Shown here: piece by piece, positions 26,712 to 34,313 of the stretch
How the letters are laid out: the number at the start of each line of letters is the position of its first letter
Position numbering within the stretch: the first letter of the stretch is position 1
Assembly (NCBI GenBank): GCA_018970845.1
Contig: JAGWVO010000001.1
Span: forward strand, 1 to 47,514
Length of the DNA: 47,514 nucleotides
From: Planctomycetota bacterium
Lineage (GTDB): Bacteria > Planctomycetota > Planctomycetia > Gemmatales > Gemmataceae
Direction of reading: 5' to 3'
Notes under the pieces: model-generated
Databases searched by the model: none
Seen by the model: the letters and a program-made list of their open reading frames with translations, nothing else
What the model was told of the DNA's origin: nothing
Position numbers and translations under genes: made by a program

Positions 26712-27137
26712 ATGCCTTGGTATGACAAAGACGGGCTCAAGTTCCATTACCCGGAAGGCTGGGCCGTCGAACGCGAAAGCGACGAGGAGGGGAACTGGCA
26801 GGTCAGCATCCAGAGTCCCGAGTCGGCGTTCGTCCTCATCAAACCTGTCGGACCCATCGAGGATCTCGAGGAGGCGGCCGAAGTGACTCTCGAGACCCTC
26901 AGGGAAGACTATCCCGACCTTGAGGAGGAGGAGGTCGAGGAACTCATCGGCGGCGCGCGGGCCCCCGGTTACGATGCCACCTTCACCAGCCTCGACATCG
27001 TGACCACCTGCCAGATCCGGTTTGTTCGCGCGGGTGACGACGCTGTGCTCGTGATGAGCCAGTATTCCGACATGGATTCCGAGGAAAGCCAGGACGGAAT
27101 GGAACGGCTGAGACGATCGGTTTCATTTGCCGGTTGA
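26712..27137 (+). CDS. Small acidic protein of unknown function
   Basis: A 141-residue, strongly acidic protein starting at the ATG at 26712, 28 bases after the tRNA, with a GAAGGA ribosome site nearby. The pattern LKFHYPEGWAVERES, then a helix (IEDLEEAAEVTLETLREDYPD), then alternating strands resembles the PsbP/DcrB-type fold found in many small bacterial proteins; this is an impression, not a family match. There is no signal peptide. It stands alone: the tRNA precedes it and a non-coding region follows. The function is unknown. Confidence 0.7.
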   Translation: MPWYDKDGLKFHYPEGWAVERESDEEGNWQVSIQSPESAFVLIKPVGPIEDLEEAAEVTLETLREDYPDLEEEEVEELIGGARAPGYDATFTSLDIVTTCQIRFVRAGDDAVLVMSQYSDMDSEESQDGMERLRRSVSFAG

Positions 27138-27435
27138 ACGGATCGGGACCAACCAGAATATCTTGGAGAATCACGCCAGCGGGATTCGCTTTCGGCCGTT
27201 GGCCCACGGTGATGGGGAGAATTGAAAAAGCCCCTCACTCCGCCCCCACGCGCCAGCGTTGGGAGGCCATTCAATTCCTGGGCCGGCCCCCCTGGGTGGG
27301 CTCAAGTGACAACGCTGACAAAACAAAAGCAAGTGTCCATTCCGCAAATCAAATAGAGACACAAGCGGAGGTGCTGCAAAGAACGGGAGAGGCCTGGTCA
27401 TTTCAAATGCCCCGCCAACCCCGCCTTCGGTGCCG

Positions 27436-27493
27436 TTCAGGGTTCTCAAGCGTCAGGTTATTGACCTCGATTCGGCGGCTTGAGAGCCCTGAA
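27436..27493. repeat. 16-base inverted repeat with 26-base loop
   Basis: TTCAGGGTTCTCAAGC (27436-27451) and GCTTGAGAGCCCTGAA (27478-27493) pair at 15 of 16 positions. The loop contains a smaller hairpin, AGGT...ACCT. There is no T-run, so it is not a simple terminator; it could be a small RNA or a remnant of a miniature element. Confidence 0.6.
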
Positions 27494-27571
27494 TGAAGTG
27501 AGGGGCGAACTGGCATGATTTGAAGAAAGGAAGTTCGCCGAAATCGGCCAATCGACTTTTTGGCGCAAAGA

Positions 27572-27601
27572 AATGGCCCCGGGTAATTTCCCGGGGCCAT
27601 T
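27572..27601 (-). terminator. Strong intrinsic terminator of the Gly/Tyr-rich gene
   Basis: AATGGCCCCGGG (27572-27583) and CCCGGGGCCATT (27590-27601) form a perfect 12-base stem with a six-base loop. Read on the minus strand it is followed by TTTCTTT and lies 28 bases past the stop of the gene at 27629, as an intrinsic terminator should. Confidence 0.82.
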
Positions 27602-27628
27602 GGAATTTTGCGGATTCCTGTTGGTGTG

Positions 27629-28753
27629 TCAGGGCATGTTGGGCAACTTGTTGGCCGGCGCGGTCGGAGGTGTTTGGGCGGCCGCTGGCCCCAAGAGTTG
27701 GAAGAGGCCAGCGTCATACTGCAGCATGGCGTTGTAGAAGGTGTTGTAAGCGGCGCGGTCGCCGTCATTGGCCGCGGCGAACTTGAGCCCGCCCTTGACC
27801 ATGTTGTCGAGAACCTCGCCAACGGTTCCGCCCTGCGCCCGGAATTCACCGGTGAAATATTTCTTGGCGTCGGGGTCGGAGAGGACCCGGGCTTCCTTGT
27901 TGAGGCTGGTGACGAATCGGTTGGCCAGGATGTAGTCGCCCGGGCGGAGGTCGGAGACCATGCCGTCAAGGGCCTTCTGCAGCTTCTCGAGTTCGGCGAG
28001 CAGCTTGTTGTAAGTGTCGCCGTCGAGGTTGTCGGATTTCACCATGCGGACCGACTGGCTCACGATCTGGTCGACTTCCTGCCGGATCGGGTTGAATTCA
28101 CTCGTCCTGAGGGAGATGGGCCAACTGAGCTTGCCGTCGTTCTTGATGAGATTGAAGCCGCCGCGACCCGAGGTGCCGCCATCGTTGACATTGATGTGGT
28201 CGAGGACATCGGGGTCGATGGAGACCTGGGGTCCGCGAAGGTTGGTTTGAAGCTGGATCTTGCGGATCTCATCCATGATGGAATTAAGGGCCAGGCCGCT
28301 CATGATGTAGTGGGTCGGCGGGTTGTCCTTGCTCCAGTTGAGCGTTTCCTGCTGCTGCTGGGTGCGGACGGTTTCGCGGTACTGCCGGCTCGCGGTCGCC
28401 TCGTCGCCCCTGAGCTTGAGTTCCTCAATGCGGGTCTTGTCCCATTCGAGGCGAGACTTGTACCGTTCACGCTCGGCCTGTTGCTGTTCGATTCGGGCCT
28501 GCTGGATCTGCATCTGGTATTGGCCGTTGGCATTGGTGAGCGATGCCAGGCCCATCATGTAGCCGCCGGTGCCGCCATAGCCACCCCAGCCGCCGTAGCC
28601 GCCATATCCTCCGCCCCAGCCACCCCGGCCATATCCGTAGCCATATTGGCCAAGCCAGGAGTTCTGGAATCCGCCACCCCACTGGGCGGTGGCGGAACCG
28701 GCGACAAAAAGGATGGCCAGAAGGGCCAGGCCTAGGGAGCGAGCAAGGTTCAT
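27629..28753 (-). CDS. Exported Gly/Tyr-rich coiled-coil protein, unknown
   Basis: A 374-residue exported protein; the start at 28753 gives a clean signal peptide (MNLARSLGLALLAILFVAGSATA). Residues 25-70 are an extreme Gly/Tyr/Trp low-complexity tract (repeats of GGYGG and GGWGG). Residues 75-145 are a charged Gln/Glu/Arg-rich coiled coil (QQARIEQQQAERERYKSRLEW). The remainder is a folded-looking domain with NPPTHYIMSGLALNSIMDEIRK and LRPGDYILANRFVTSLNKEA. I do not recognise a named family; similar Gly-rich exported proteins are common in planctomycetes. It is the last gene of an envelope cluster and ends at a strong terminator. Confidence 0.75.
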   Translation of the reverse strand: MNLARSLGLALLAILFVAGSATAQWGGGFQNSWLGQYGYGYGRGGWGGGYGGYGGWGGYGGTGGYMMGLASLTNANGQYQMQIQQARIEQQQAERERYKSRLEWDKTRIEELKLRGDEATASRQYRETVRTQQQQETLNWSKDNPPTHYIMSGLALNSIMDEIRKIQLQTNLRGPQVSIDPDVLDHINVNDGGTSGRGGFNLIKNDGKLSWPISLRTSEFNPIRQEVDQIVSQSVRMVKSDNLDGDTYNKLLAELEKLQKALDGMVSDLRPGDYILANRFVTSLNKEARVLSDPDAKKYFTGEFRAQGGTVGEVLDNMVKGGLKFAAANDGDRAAYNTFYNAMLQYDAGLFQLLGPAAAQTPPTAPANKLPNMP

Positions 28754-28822
28754 GATCCGGACTCCGCGAGACAAGATGTTGGGTCGGTAAGGAAGCCGGT
28801 TGAGCCAGCGGCTTCCTCCATG

Positions 28823-30304
28823 CTAAGGCTTCGGGGCGGCCGGTTTGGTCGGCGGCTTGGGAGCTGGCGGTGCTTCGGGCAGCTTTTTGAGTTCCGTGAG
28901 CTTGTCCTTCCATTTCTTCACGGCCAACTCCCGGGCGGGCGCGTCGTCCGTCGGGTCGTAGCCGATCTTCTGCCCTTCGGGGACCAACCGGTTGAGGTGC
29001 CAGATCGCCAGGCCGCGAATGGGCGCTTTCTCATTGGAAAGCTGCTTGAGCAGATAAAGGTAGGTGGAGGGTTGTTCCCGTTGCTCCTCGTTGAAGCCGT
29101 CGAGAAGGTCGATGAAGGCCTCGGCCTGCTTGGGCGTGAAGACCGACCGACCTCCAATCTTGTGCGTGGTGAGGAACTTGTAGAAGAGCTGGTCGTTTCC
29201 GGGAGCTCGGCCCATGAAATGGCGAAGGGCAATGATGCCCTCATCCACCAGCTCGGGGGTCCGGGTCGTGCGGATGAGGATGAACATCTTCTCGAGTTCA
29301 TCCAAGGCGGCCAAGCCGTAAACGGCGATCAGCCTTTCAACGGGATCCTTGCTGTTGCCAAGTTCCTCGAAAACCTTTTCGGCATCGGCTTCCTTGGCCA
29401 GAAGGGAGGCGAGTTTGTCGATGGCGGGCTTGTGCTTGGCCACCTCGGGATCCTTGGGATTCTCATTCACCCAATCAGGGACGGCATCGAGGTGTTCCGG
29501 CACGACGATGGCATCGCCCCTTGATTGGGCCTGGATCTGGGCGTTGCCAGGCGGGGCGATCAGCCGGAAGCTGTTGCGCGGATGGATGATCTCGGCCTCG
29601 CCCTTGAGGACGAGAATCAGGAGTCGCATCAAGGGAGAATTTTCGGGCGTGTATTTGGTGTCGGCGGGAAGCACCGTGAACTGGGTTCCGGGCATCCAGC
29701 GGCCGTAGACCTCAACCACCACCCGGGTTCCCGGTGTGGCCAACACAAGGTCGGAGGAGGTGAAGGGGCCGTGAATCCTGACGGTGACCTTGCCTTCCTT
29801 GGCGGTGTTGACCAGGTCGACGCGGCCCCTGTCGAACTTGAACTCGAAGTCGATTCCCGGGGACGCGGCGCGCGTCTTGATGGCTGATTCCAAGACAGGA
29901 AGCGGGTTTTTTCCCGAAAGGTCGGACCTGAGGGTCGCCGTGACCTTGCCATTGCCGGAAACAACGGCGCCATCATGGAACGAGAGCACGGTTTGTCCGG
30001 GCTCCAAGCTAAAACCGGAGTCAACCACCTTGTAGTCGTTGATGTGCGAGTCGGCCGTCATCTGGTCGAGCTTGGAGTCGGCGGACTCGGCCCGAACAAG
30101 GACCGACCCCTTGGGGCTCGCAACCTTGGCCGTGTCGTTGGCAATAGCCACGCCACCGGGGGCTACCACGGCGCCCGCGTTCGCCTTCTCGTCTGGTTTC
30201 TTCTCACCCGAGGCCCTTGGCTTCGGTTTCTCACCGCATCCGGTCAGGCCAATGGCCGAGGCGGTCAAGCCCGCCAAAAACATCCCGCGCCACCAAGTCC
30301 GCAT
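28823..30304 (-). CDS. FecR-like lipoprotein with helical C-terminal domain
   Basis: A 493-residue lipoprotein: signal peptide and lipobox IGLTGC with Cys23, then a Lys/Glu/Ala-rich linker. Residues about 60-270 are beta-rich and contain a FecR-type pattern (LEPGQTVLSFHDGAVV, LVLATPGTRVVVEVYGRW, LVLKGEAEIIHP) that suggests a jelly-roll sensing or binding domain. Residues 290-460 are helical and HEAT-like (ERLIAVYGLAALDELEKMFILI, LLKQLSNEKAPIRGLAIWHL). A Pro/Ala/Lys tail ends the protein. No sigma/FecI gene is present, so it is unlikely to be a true iron-signalling FecR. It lies between two other exported proteins on the same strand. Confidence 0.72.
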   Translation of the reverse strand: MRTWWRGMFLAGLTASAIGLTGCGEKPKPRASGEKKPDEKANAGAVVAPGGVAIANDTAKVASPKGSVLVRAESADSKLDQMTADSHINDYKVVDSGFSLEPGQTVLSFHDGAVVSGNGKVTATLRSDLSGKNPLPVLESAIKTRAASPGIDFEFKFDRGRVDLVNTAKEGKVTVRIHGPFTSSDLVLATPGTRVVVEVYGRWMPGTQFTVLPADTKYTPENSPLMRLLILVLKGEAEIIHPRNSFRLIAPPGNAQIQAQSRGDAIVVPEHLDAVPDWVNENPKDPEVAKHKPAIDKLASLLAKEADAEKVFEELGNSKDPVERLIAVYGLAALDELEKMFILIRTTRTPELVDEGIIALRHFMGRAPGNDQLFYKFLTTHKIGGRSVFTPKQAEAFIDLLDGFNEEQREQPSTYLYLLKQLSNEKAPIRGLAIWHLNRLVPEGQKIGYDPTDDAPARELAVKKWKDKLTELKKLPEAPPAPKPPTKPAAPKP

Positions 30305-30351
30305 CGGAGTTCTCCTAGGTTGGGCATGGGGGCCGGTCAGGCCCCGTGGAG

Positions 30352-31164
30352 TCACTTGGGGCTCACCACATGGAATTGGAAGGAAACGGGGCCGGCGACC
30401 TTCTGGTTCACAAGGTCGGTGGCGGTCACTTCAACCGTGTATTGGCCCGCCTTGCTGAGCGGAAGCAGGAAGCGTCCGGGAATCATTTGGGCCCCAGCGG
30501 GAACCTTTTCCTGCTGGCTGGCGTTCACCTCGCCCACCTGGGTGGCGGTGCTGACCACGGCACCGTTGCTTTTCACCTTCATCTCGAAGCGAAGCTTGGG
30601 GTGCTTGGTCGCGGCGTCGGTCTGGAACCCGACAACGGCGAAACCGAGGTAAAGGGCCTGACCCAAGCCGAAGACCGAACCGGTCGAGGCGAGGTTCTGG
30701 TCAACCCCGGAGGAGACACGGACGATGGCGAAGGCGGGAGGAAGAACCTCGATTTCCGCGTCCTTGGAGGCTGTTGCCTTGCTTCCGATGTCGGTGGCGG
30801 TGACCTTGAGCTTGTACTTGCCGGGTGCGGTCTTGGGGCCGAGTTCGAGGCGCACATGGGAATGCACGCTGTCGCCGCCCAAGGCATTCACGACAACGGA
30901 TTCCCCGCTGTCCATCCGGAAGACGCGGTTGCCCGCGGCGTCGCTGGCCTCGGTTTCAAGGCGAACCTTGCCGGTGCCGGTGGAATCAACCTTCACGCCC
31001 TTGAGGTCGAAGCTGAGGTAATAGGTGTCACCGGGGAAGACTCCGGCTACCGGGCGCTCGGGACCCGGGGAACCGAAGGTCGGCCGCAGGTTTTCTATGG
31101 TCAGGGCGGACTGGGCGGATGCGATCCAGACACAACAGCCGGCGATGACCGCGGCGCTCAACAT
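30352..31164 (-). CDS. Exported Ig-like beta-sandwich protein, unknown
   Basis: A 270-residue protein with a short signal peptide (MLSAAVIAGCCVWIASAQS); I choose the ATG at 31164 because a GGAG site lies nine bases upstream, though an ATG at 31179 is possible. The mature part is all beta. Two repeats of about 110 residues each show strands typical of Ig-like folds, for example VFPGDTYYLSFDLKGVKV with GKYKLKVTATDIGSKATA, and LGQALYLGFAVVGFQ with AGQYTVEVTATDLVNQKV. The near-identical YxVxVTATD closing strands mark the repeat. It lies 47 bases upstream of the lipoprotein gene, so cotranscription is likely. It is possibly a surface-layer or adhesion part; no family recognised. Confidence 0.72.
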   Translation of the reverse strand: MLSAAVIAGCCVWIASAQSALTIENLRPTFGSPGPERPVAGVFPGDTYYLSFDLKGVKVDSTGTGKVRLETEASDAAGNRVFRMDSGESVVVNALGGDSVHSHVRLELGPKTAPGKYKLKVTATDIGSKATASKDAEIEVLPPAFAIVRVSSGVDQNLASTGSVFGLGQALYLGFAVVGFQTDAATKHPKLRFEMKVKSNGAVVSTATQVGEVNASQQEKVPAGAQMIPGRFLLPLSKAGQYTVEVTATDLVNQKVAGPVSFQFHVVSPK

Positions 31165-31350
31165 GGCAGAACACTCCATATCGTGAAGACCGGCCGGCCC
31201 CGCGAAGATGCGGGAGAACGAACCGAAGTCCCGAATCAGCAATTCTCTACATCAGGATAAATGGGTCGGATGAATCCGGCTACCATTTGGCAAGCCTGAT
31301 TCACGATTTTTTCTTGATTTTGATTGGGATTTTTCGCCAGGCAAGTCGGG

Positions 31351-32655
31351 TTAGTAGCGGAACTCGACCCCCGCCGAGACACCCTGGATCCAGTAGCCGT
31401 TGTTCTCCTTGAGGAACTCCGGCCGGCTGGCCGTATAGGCGACCGGCTGGTAGGAGACATTGGGCCTGGTGCGGTTGTCGAACTGGTCGTTGGCCCGGGC
31501 CACGCTCGAGAGGAACAGGAAGTTGTAGCCGATGTTGAGGCTGCACCAGCTTGTCAGGTCGAGGCCGACCTTGGCTCCGACCTCGGGGAGCACGGCGAAC
31601 CGGTTGACAACATATTGTCCGATGTTGGTGGGTTGCGTGAACACGAACCCGGGCTGGGTGAAATTGTTGATGCCCGGGGGGCCCTGCACGACCCGGTAGC
31701 CGTTGATGTTGATGCTCTGGCGGGTGGAGCCCATCGCGATCTTCACGGTGCTTTCAACGGTGAACTTGCCGAATTTCTCGCGGATTCGGCCGCCGATCTG
31801 CCCGCCGAAGAAGTTGTTGTTCACCGCCACGGCGTCGACGCCGCTCACCGTCGCGAACAATCCGTCGACATCGTTGACCGAGGTCATGCCAAGCATGGCC
31901 GATTCATTCATTTGCATCCAGCGGAAGCCCGCCAGCAAATCGGCGGCATGGCAAGCGGTGCGCCCCACATTGGCCACGAAATTGATGTCCTGTCCGAACA
32001 TCTGGTGCGAGCCCAGGTAGGCGATGTCGATGCTGGAGGGGATGATGGCGCCGGGAACGGTGTTGAGTTGCTGGTTGAGCAGCGAGGTGGCCGCGCCACC
32101 GGGCAGGGTGAAGGGGATGGTCGGGAAGAAGGCGGTCGTGTCATCGCCATGGGCGCCGTAACCGTATTCCCGGCGCTCGGTGAGGATGAAAGTGGTCTCC
32201 AGTCCGAAGGTGTTGTCGCCGTCAAGCCAGCCGCCGGCCAGCAGCCTCATGCCGCTGAAGGTTCCATAGGCGATGTCCTTGGTTGGAAACACAACGGAGG
32301 TGCCCGCGCTTCCCAGCACGCCATTTCCTAGGACCGTGCTCTGGGAGGTGCGCGGGCCCGTGGAAATGAGGGGCACGGGAGCGGTGCTGGGTTCGACGAA
32401 CCACCAGAGGAAATCCAGCGAAGTCCAGAAATCGCTCGTCAGTGGCGGGGGACTGGCGGGCGACACCAAGGGCGTGATGTCCGGGAGCGGCGTATTCGCG
32501 ATGATGGGGGGGACAATCAGGCGATTGGTGTCCTGCGGCAGCGTGGTCAGGGATGGCGGGTTGCCCGGTTCCGGTGAGTGGGCCGACTGGCCATACACGG
32601 TGCCGGCAGAACACAGGCCCGCCACGGCAAACAAGGCGGCATGCAGGATCCGCAT
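31351..32655 (-). CDS. BBP7-family outer-membrane beta-barrel protein
   Basis: A 434-residue outer-membrane barrel of the BBP7 family, which is almost restricted to planctomycetes. The signal peptide is MRILHAALFAVAGLCSAGTVYG. A Pro-rich spacer (about 24-70) precedes the barrel, whose first strand block is FWTSLDFLWWFVEP; later come GMRLLAGGWLDGDNTFGLETT and FGGQIGGRIREKFGKFTVEST. It ends in an outer-membrane type terminal strand (GVSAGVEFRY, aromatic last residue). Such proteins are probably structural barrels of the planctomycete outer membrane; no substrate is known. An AT-rich 186-base gap separates it from the next gene of the cluster. Confidence 0.88.
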   Translation of the reverse strand: MRILHAALFAVAGLCSAGTVYGQSAHSPEPGNPPSLTTLPQDTNRLIVPPIIANTPLPDITPLVSPASPPPLTSDFWTSLDFLWWFVEPSTAPVPLISTGPRTSQSTVLGNGVLGSAGTSVVFPTKDIAYGTFSGMRLLAGGWLDGDNTFGLETTFILTERREYGYGAHGDDTTAFFPTIPFTLPGGAATSLLNQQLNTVPGAIIPSSIDIAYLGSHQMFGQDINFVANVGRTACHAADLLAGFRWMQMNESAMLGMTSVNDVDGLFATVSGVDAVAVNNNFFGGQIGGRIREKFGKFTVESTVKIAMGSTRQSININGYRVVQGPPGINNFTQPGFVFTQPTNIGQYVVNRFAVLPEVGAKVGLDLTSWCSLNIGYNFLFLSSVARANDQFDNRTRPNVSYQPVAYTASRPEFLKENNGYWIQGVSAGVEFRY

Positions 32656-32839
32656 GGATCGACCCCCAAGGCGTTCACCCCTTTCGCTTCAGGCGCATCA
32701 TCAATGGACGATGGCGCGCCGCCGCGAAGGCGAGGTGTTCTCCGGTGGTATCGGCAATTCGGGTTGTGAGACTTGCGCCGGGATTGACGGAATGCACACA
32801 GGAAACGGATCAGCGGGTCTTGCGGGGCCGGCGGGGCTG

Positions 32840-33286
32840 CTATTTCAAGTGAAATTCGAGGGGGGCGTTGAGATTCGAACGAATATCGGCAGATTGCCCA
32901 GACTGGGAAGGATCAAGAAAACGCGATGGAAGAACGGATGAGGCGATGGTCACGGCGTAATATCCGGGAGCCACGCCTTCCCTGCCGTCCGACCAGATCC
33001 TGAAAAATCCCTGATCATCGATGGATCCCATGCCCATCGGGCCGTCCTGCCCTCGCCTCGGGTCGGGACTGAAGACGATCGTGCCTCCAGGCAAAGGCCT
33101 GTCCTGAAAATAAACAACGCCTTGGACGGGAACCAGGTCGGCGGCCGTCTTGGAAGACCTGGGACCCCACCACGCGAAAACCAGCCCGCCGGCGAATGCC
33201 AAACCCACCACAAGCCAAGGCCATTTGCCATCCCACCATGAGGGGGGCGAATCATCCCGCTGGTTCAATTCGGGCAATTGGGGCAT
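32840..33286 (-). CDS. Small membrane-anchored carboxypeptidase-regulatory-like protein
   Basis: A 148-residue protein with one transmembrane helix at about 23-41 (WPWLVVGLAFAGGLVFAWW) and a short cytoplasmic N-terminus. The outer part resembles the carboxypeptidase-regulatory-like domains common in planctomycetes: VQGVVYFQDRPLPGGTIVFSPD, MGSIDDQGFFRIW, GVAPGYYAVTIASS and a final strand LNAPLEFHLK. It has a beta-sandwich pattern with no active site. It is the first gene of the minus-strand envelope cluster and is divergent from the ompH gene, 244 bases away. The role is unknown; the fold assignment is moderately firm. Confidence 0.72.
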   Translation of the reverse strand: MPQLPELNQRDDSPPSWWDGKWPWLVVGLAFAGGLVFAWWGPRSSKTAADLVPVQGVVYFQDRPLPGGTIVFSPDPRRGQDGPMGMGSIDDQGFFRIWSDGREGVAPGYYAVTIASSVLPSRFLDPSQSGQSADIRSNLNAPLEFHLK

Positions 33287-33516
33287 GGGTCATCGCTCGC
33301 CAAGATCGCGTCTTTGCGGGAAGTTAGCCGGAAAACAGAGGTGGAGGCAATCCAAACCGGCCGCGGGAGGGTTCGGCTTGACCCTCCTTGGGGCCATGGG
33401 TAGAAGCGCCAAACCTCAATTGAATCCGGGAGTGCCGGAAGGCTCAAAAAACCCGGCGAATTGGCGGCGGCCAGGGACGGCCCCGCGGGCGCGACCCGAG
33501 GTGTCGTCGAAAAAGC

Positions 33517-33522
33517 AGGAGG
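33517..33522 (+). promoter_or_regulatory. Ribosome-binding site deciding the ompH GTG start
   Basis: AGGAGG is spaced eight bases from the GTG at 33531. The frame stays open a further 127 codons upstream, but that part has no signal peptide or family likeness, so this site fixes the start. Confidence 0.75.
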
Positions 33523-33530
33523 CATCCCCC

Positions 33531-34244
33531 GTGAAGCGAATCGTGGCCCTTGGAATGATCGCCGTGGTCCTTGGCGGACTGGCGTGGATGGGCGGGCGCC
33601 TGACGGCGCAATCGGGCGTCGCCGGAGCCGACAGCCGCTCCCGGGTGGCGCTCCTGAACCTGTCGCATGTGCTGAAGAACTACCAGAAGGCCGTGGTCCT
33701 CAACAATGAGTTGAAGGATCTCGCCGCCCCCTTCCAGCAGAGGGCCAAGGCCAAGGCGACCCAATACGAGGCGCTGGCCAAGGAAGCCCAGACGAAGCCC
33801 GACCAGCGTGAGCAGTACGAAAAGCAGGCCAGGCAGTTGAAGCGCGAACTGGAAGACCTCTCCAACGAGACCCAGCAGGTGATGGCCAAGCGCCAGGACG
33901 ACGCCTTGGTGCTGATCTACAAGGAAGTCCAGGATGCCACCCAGCGCGTGGCGATGTCGCAGGGCTTCGACATGGTCCTGAGCTACAACGACGCCACCAC
34001 CTCCCAGGAATACTGGAGCCCGATGAACATCATGCGGAAGCTTCAGCAGGGAGCTTGCACCCCGCTGTACTTCACCCGGGGGATGGACATCAGCGCCGAT
34101 GTCGTGACGGCCCTCAACCAGGCCTACGGGCGGATAGCGCCCGCGCCCGGCGCTGGTGCCGCTCCGGCCCCGGCTGGTAGTGGTGCAGGCGCAGGCGCTG
34201 GCAACGCGCCCGCCCCCGCACCGTCGGCCGCCCCTCGTCCCTGA
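33531..34244 (+). CDS. ompH: OmpH/Skp-family periplasmic chaperone
   Basis: A 237-residue OmpH/Skp-family protein that would chaperone outer-membrane proteins in the periplasm. The GTG start is set by an AGGAGG site and gives a signal/anchor (VKRIVALGMIAVVLGGLAWM). The conserved strand VALLNLSHVLKNY follows, then a long charged coiled coil (about 55-125, KAKATQYEALAKEAQTKPDQ onwards) and the second core block VAMSQGFDMVLSYND. The C-terminal 35 residues are a Pro/Ala/Gly low-complexity tail not seen in E. coli Skp. It lies directly before lpxC, a pairing that recalls the skp-lpx gene order of proteobacteria. An intrinsic terminator follows it. Confidence 0.86.
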   Translation: MKRIVALGMIAVVLGGLAWMGGRLTAQSGVAGADSRSRVALLNLSHVLKNYQKAVVLNNELKDLAAPFQQRAKAKATQYEALAKEAQTKPDQREQYEKQARQLKRELEDLSNETQQVMAKRQDDALVLIYKEVQDATQRVAMSQGFDMVLSYNDATTSQEYWSPMNIMRKLQQGACTPLYFTRGMDISADVVTALNQAYGRIAPAPGAGAAPAPAGSGAGAGAGNAPAPAPSAAPRP

Positions 34245-34255
34245 GCCAACCTTCG

Positions 34256-34290
34256 GGCTCCCGGTCATCGCCGGGAGCCGATTCCTTTTT
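34256..34290 (+). terminator. Intrinsic terminator between ompH and lpxC
   Basis: GGCTCCCGG (34256-34264) and CCGGGAGCC (34271-34279) form a perfect nine-base stem with a six-base loop, followed by ATTCCTTTTT. It ends 23 bases before the lpxC start, so lpxC must be reached by read-through or by a promoter overlapping this region. Confidence 0.78.
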
Positions 34291-34313
34291 CCCCAGGACC
34301 GGAGTCTCAAGCC

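Larger units (their letters stand above)
27138..27628. other. Convergent non-coding region with nested inverted repeats
   Basis: This 491-base stretch between two gene ends has no convincing reading frame. It holds a 10-base inverted pair GCCCCTCACT (27230-27239) and AGTGAGGGGC (27497-27506), a near-perfect 16-base inverted repeat at 27436-27451 and 27478-27493, a seven-base pair GCGAACT/AGTTCGC (27505-27511, 27532-27538), and the terminator at 27572-27601. It could be a decayed small mobile element or a structured RNA. Confidence 0.6.

Noticed and set aside
27134..27496. 120-residue plus-strand open frame in the convergent region
   Set aside because: Its composition does not look like a protein, it has no ribosome site, and it overlaps the inverted repeats.
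28823..30304. Iron-responsive FecR signalling protein
   Set aside because: It is a lipoprotein without a FecI sigma factor or TonB receptor nearby; only a FecR-like fold is suggested.
33150..33530. 127-residue N-terminal extension of the ompH frame
   Set aside because: It has no signal peptide or family likeness, and a perfect AGGAGG site precedes the GTG at 33531.
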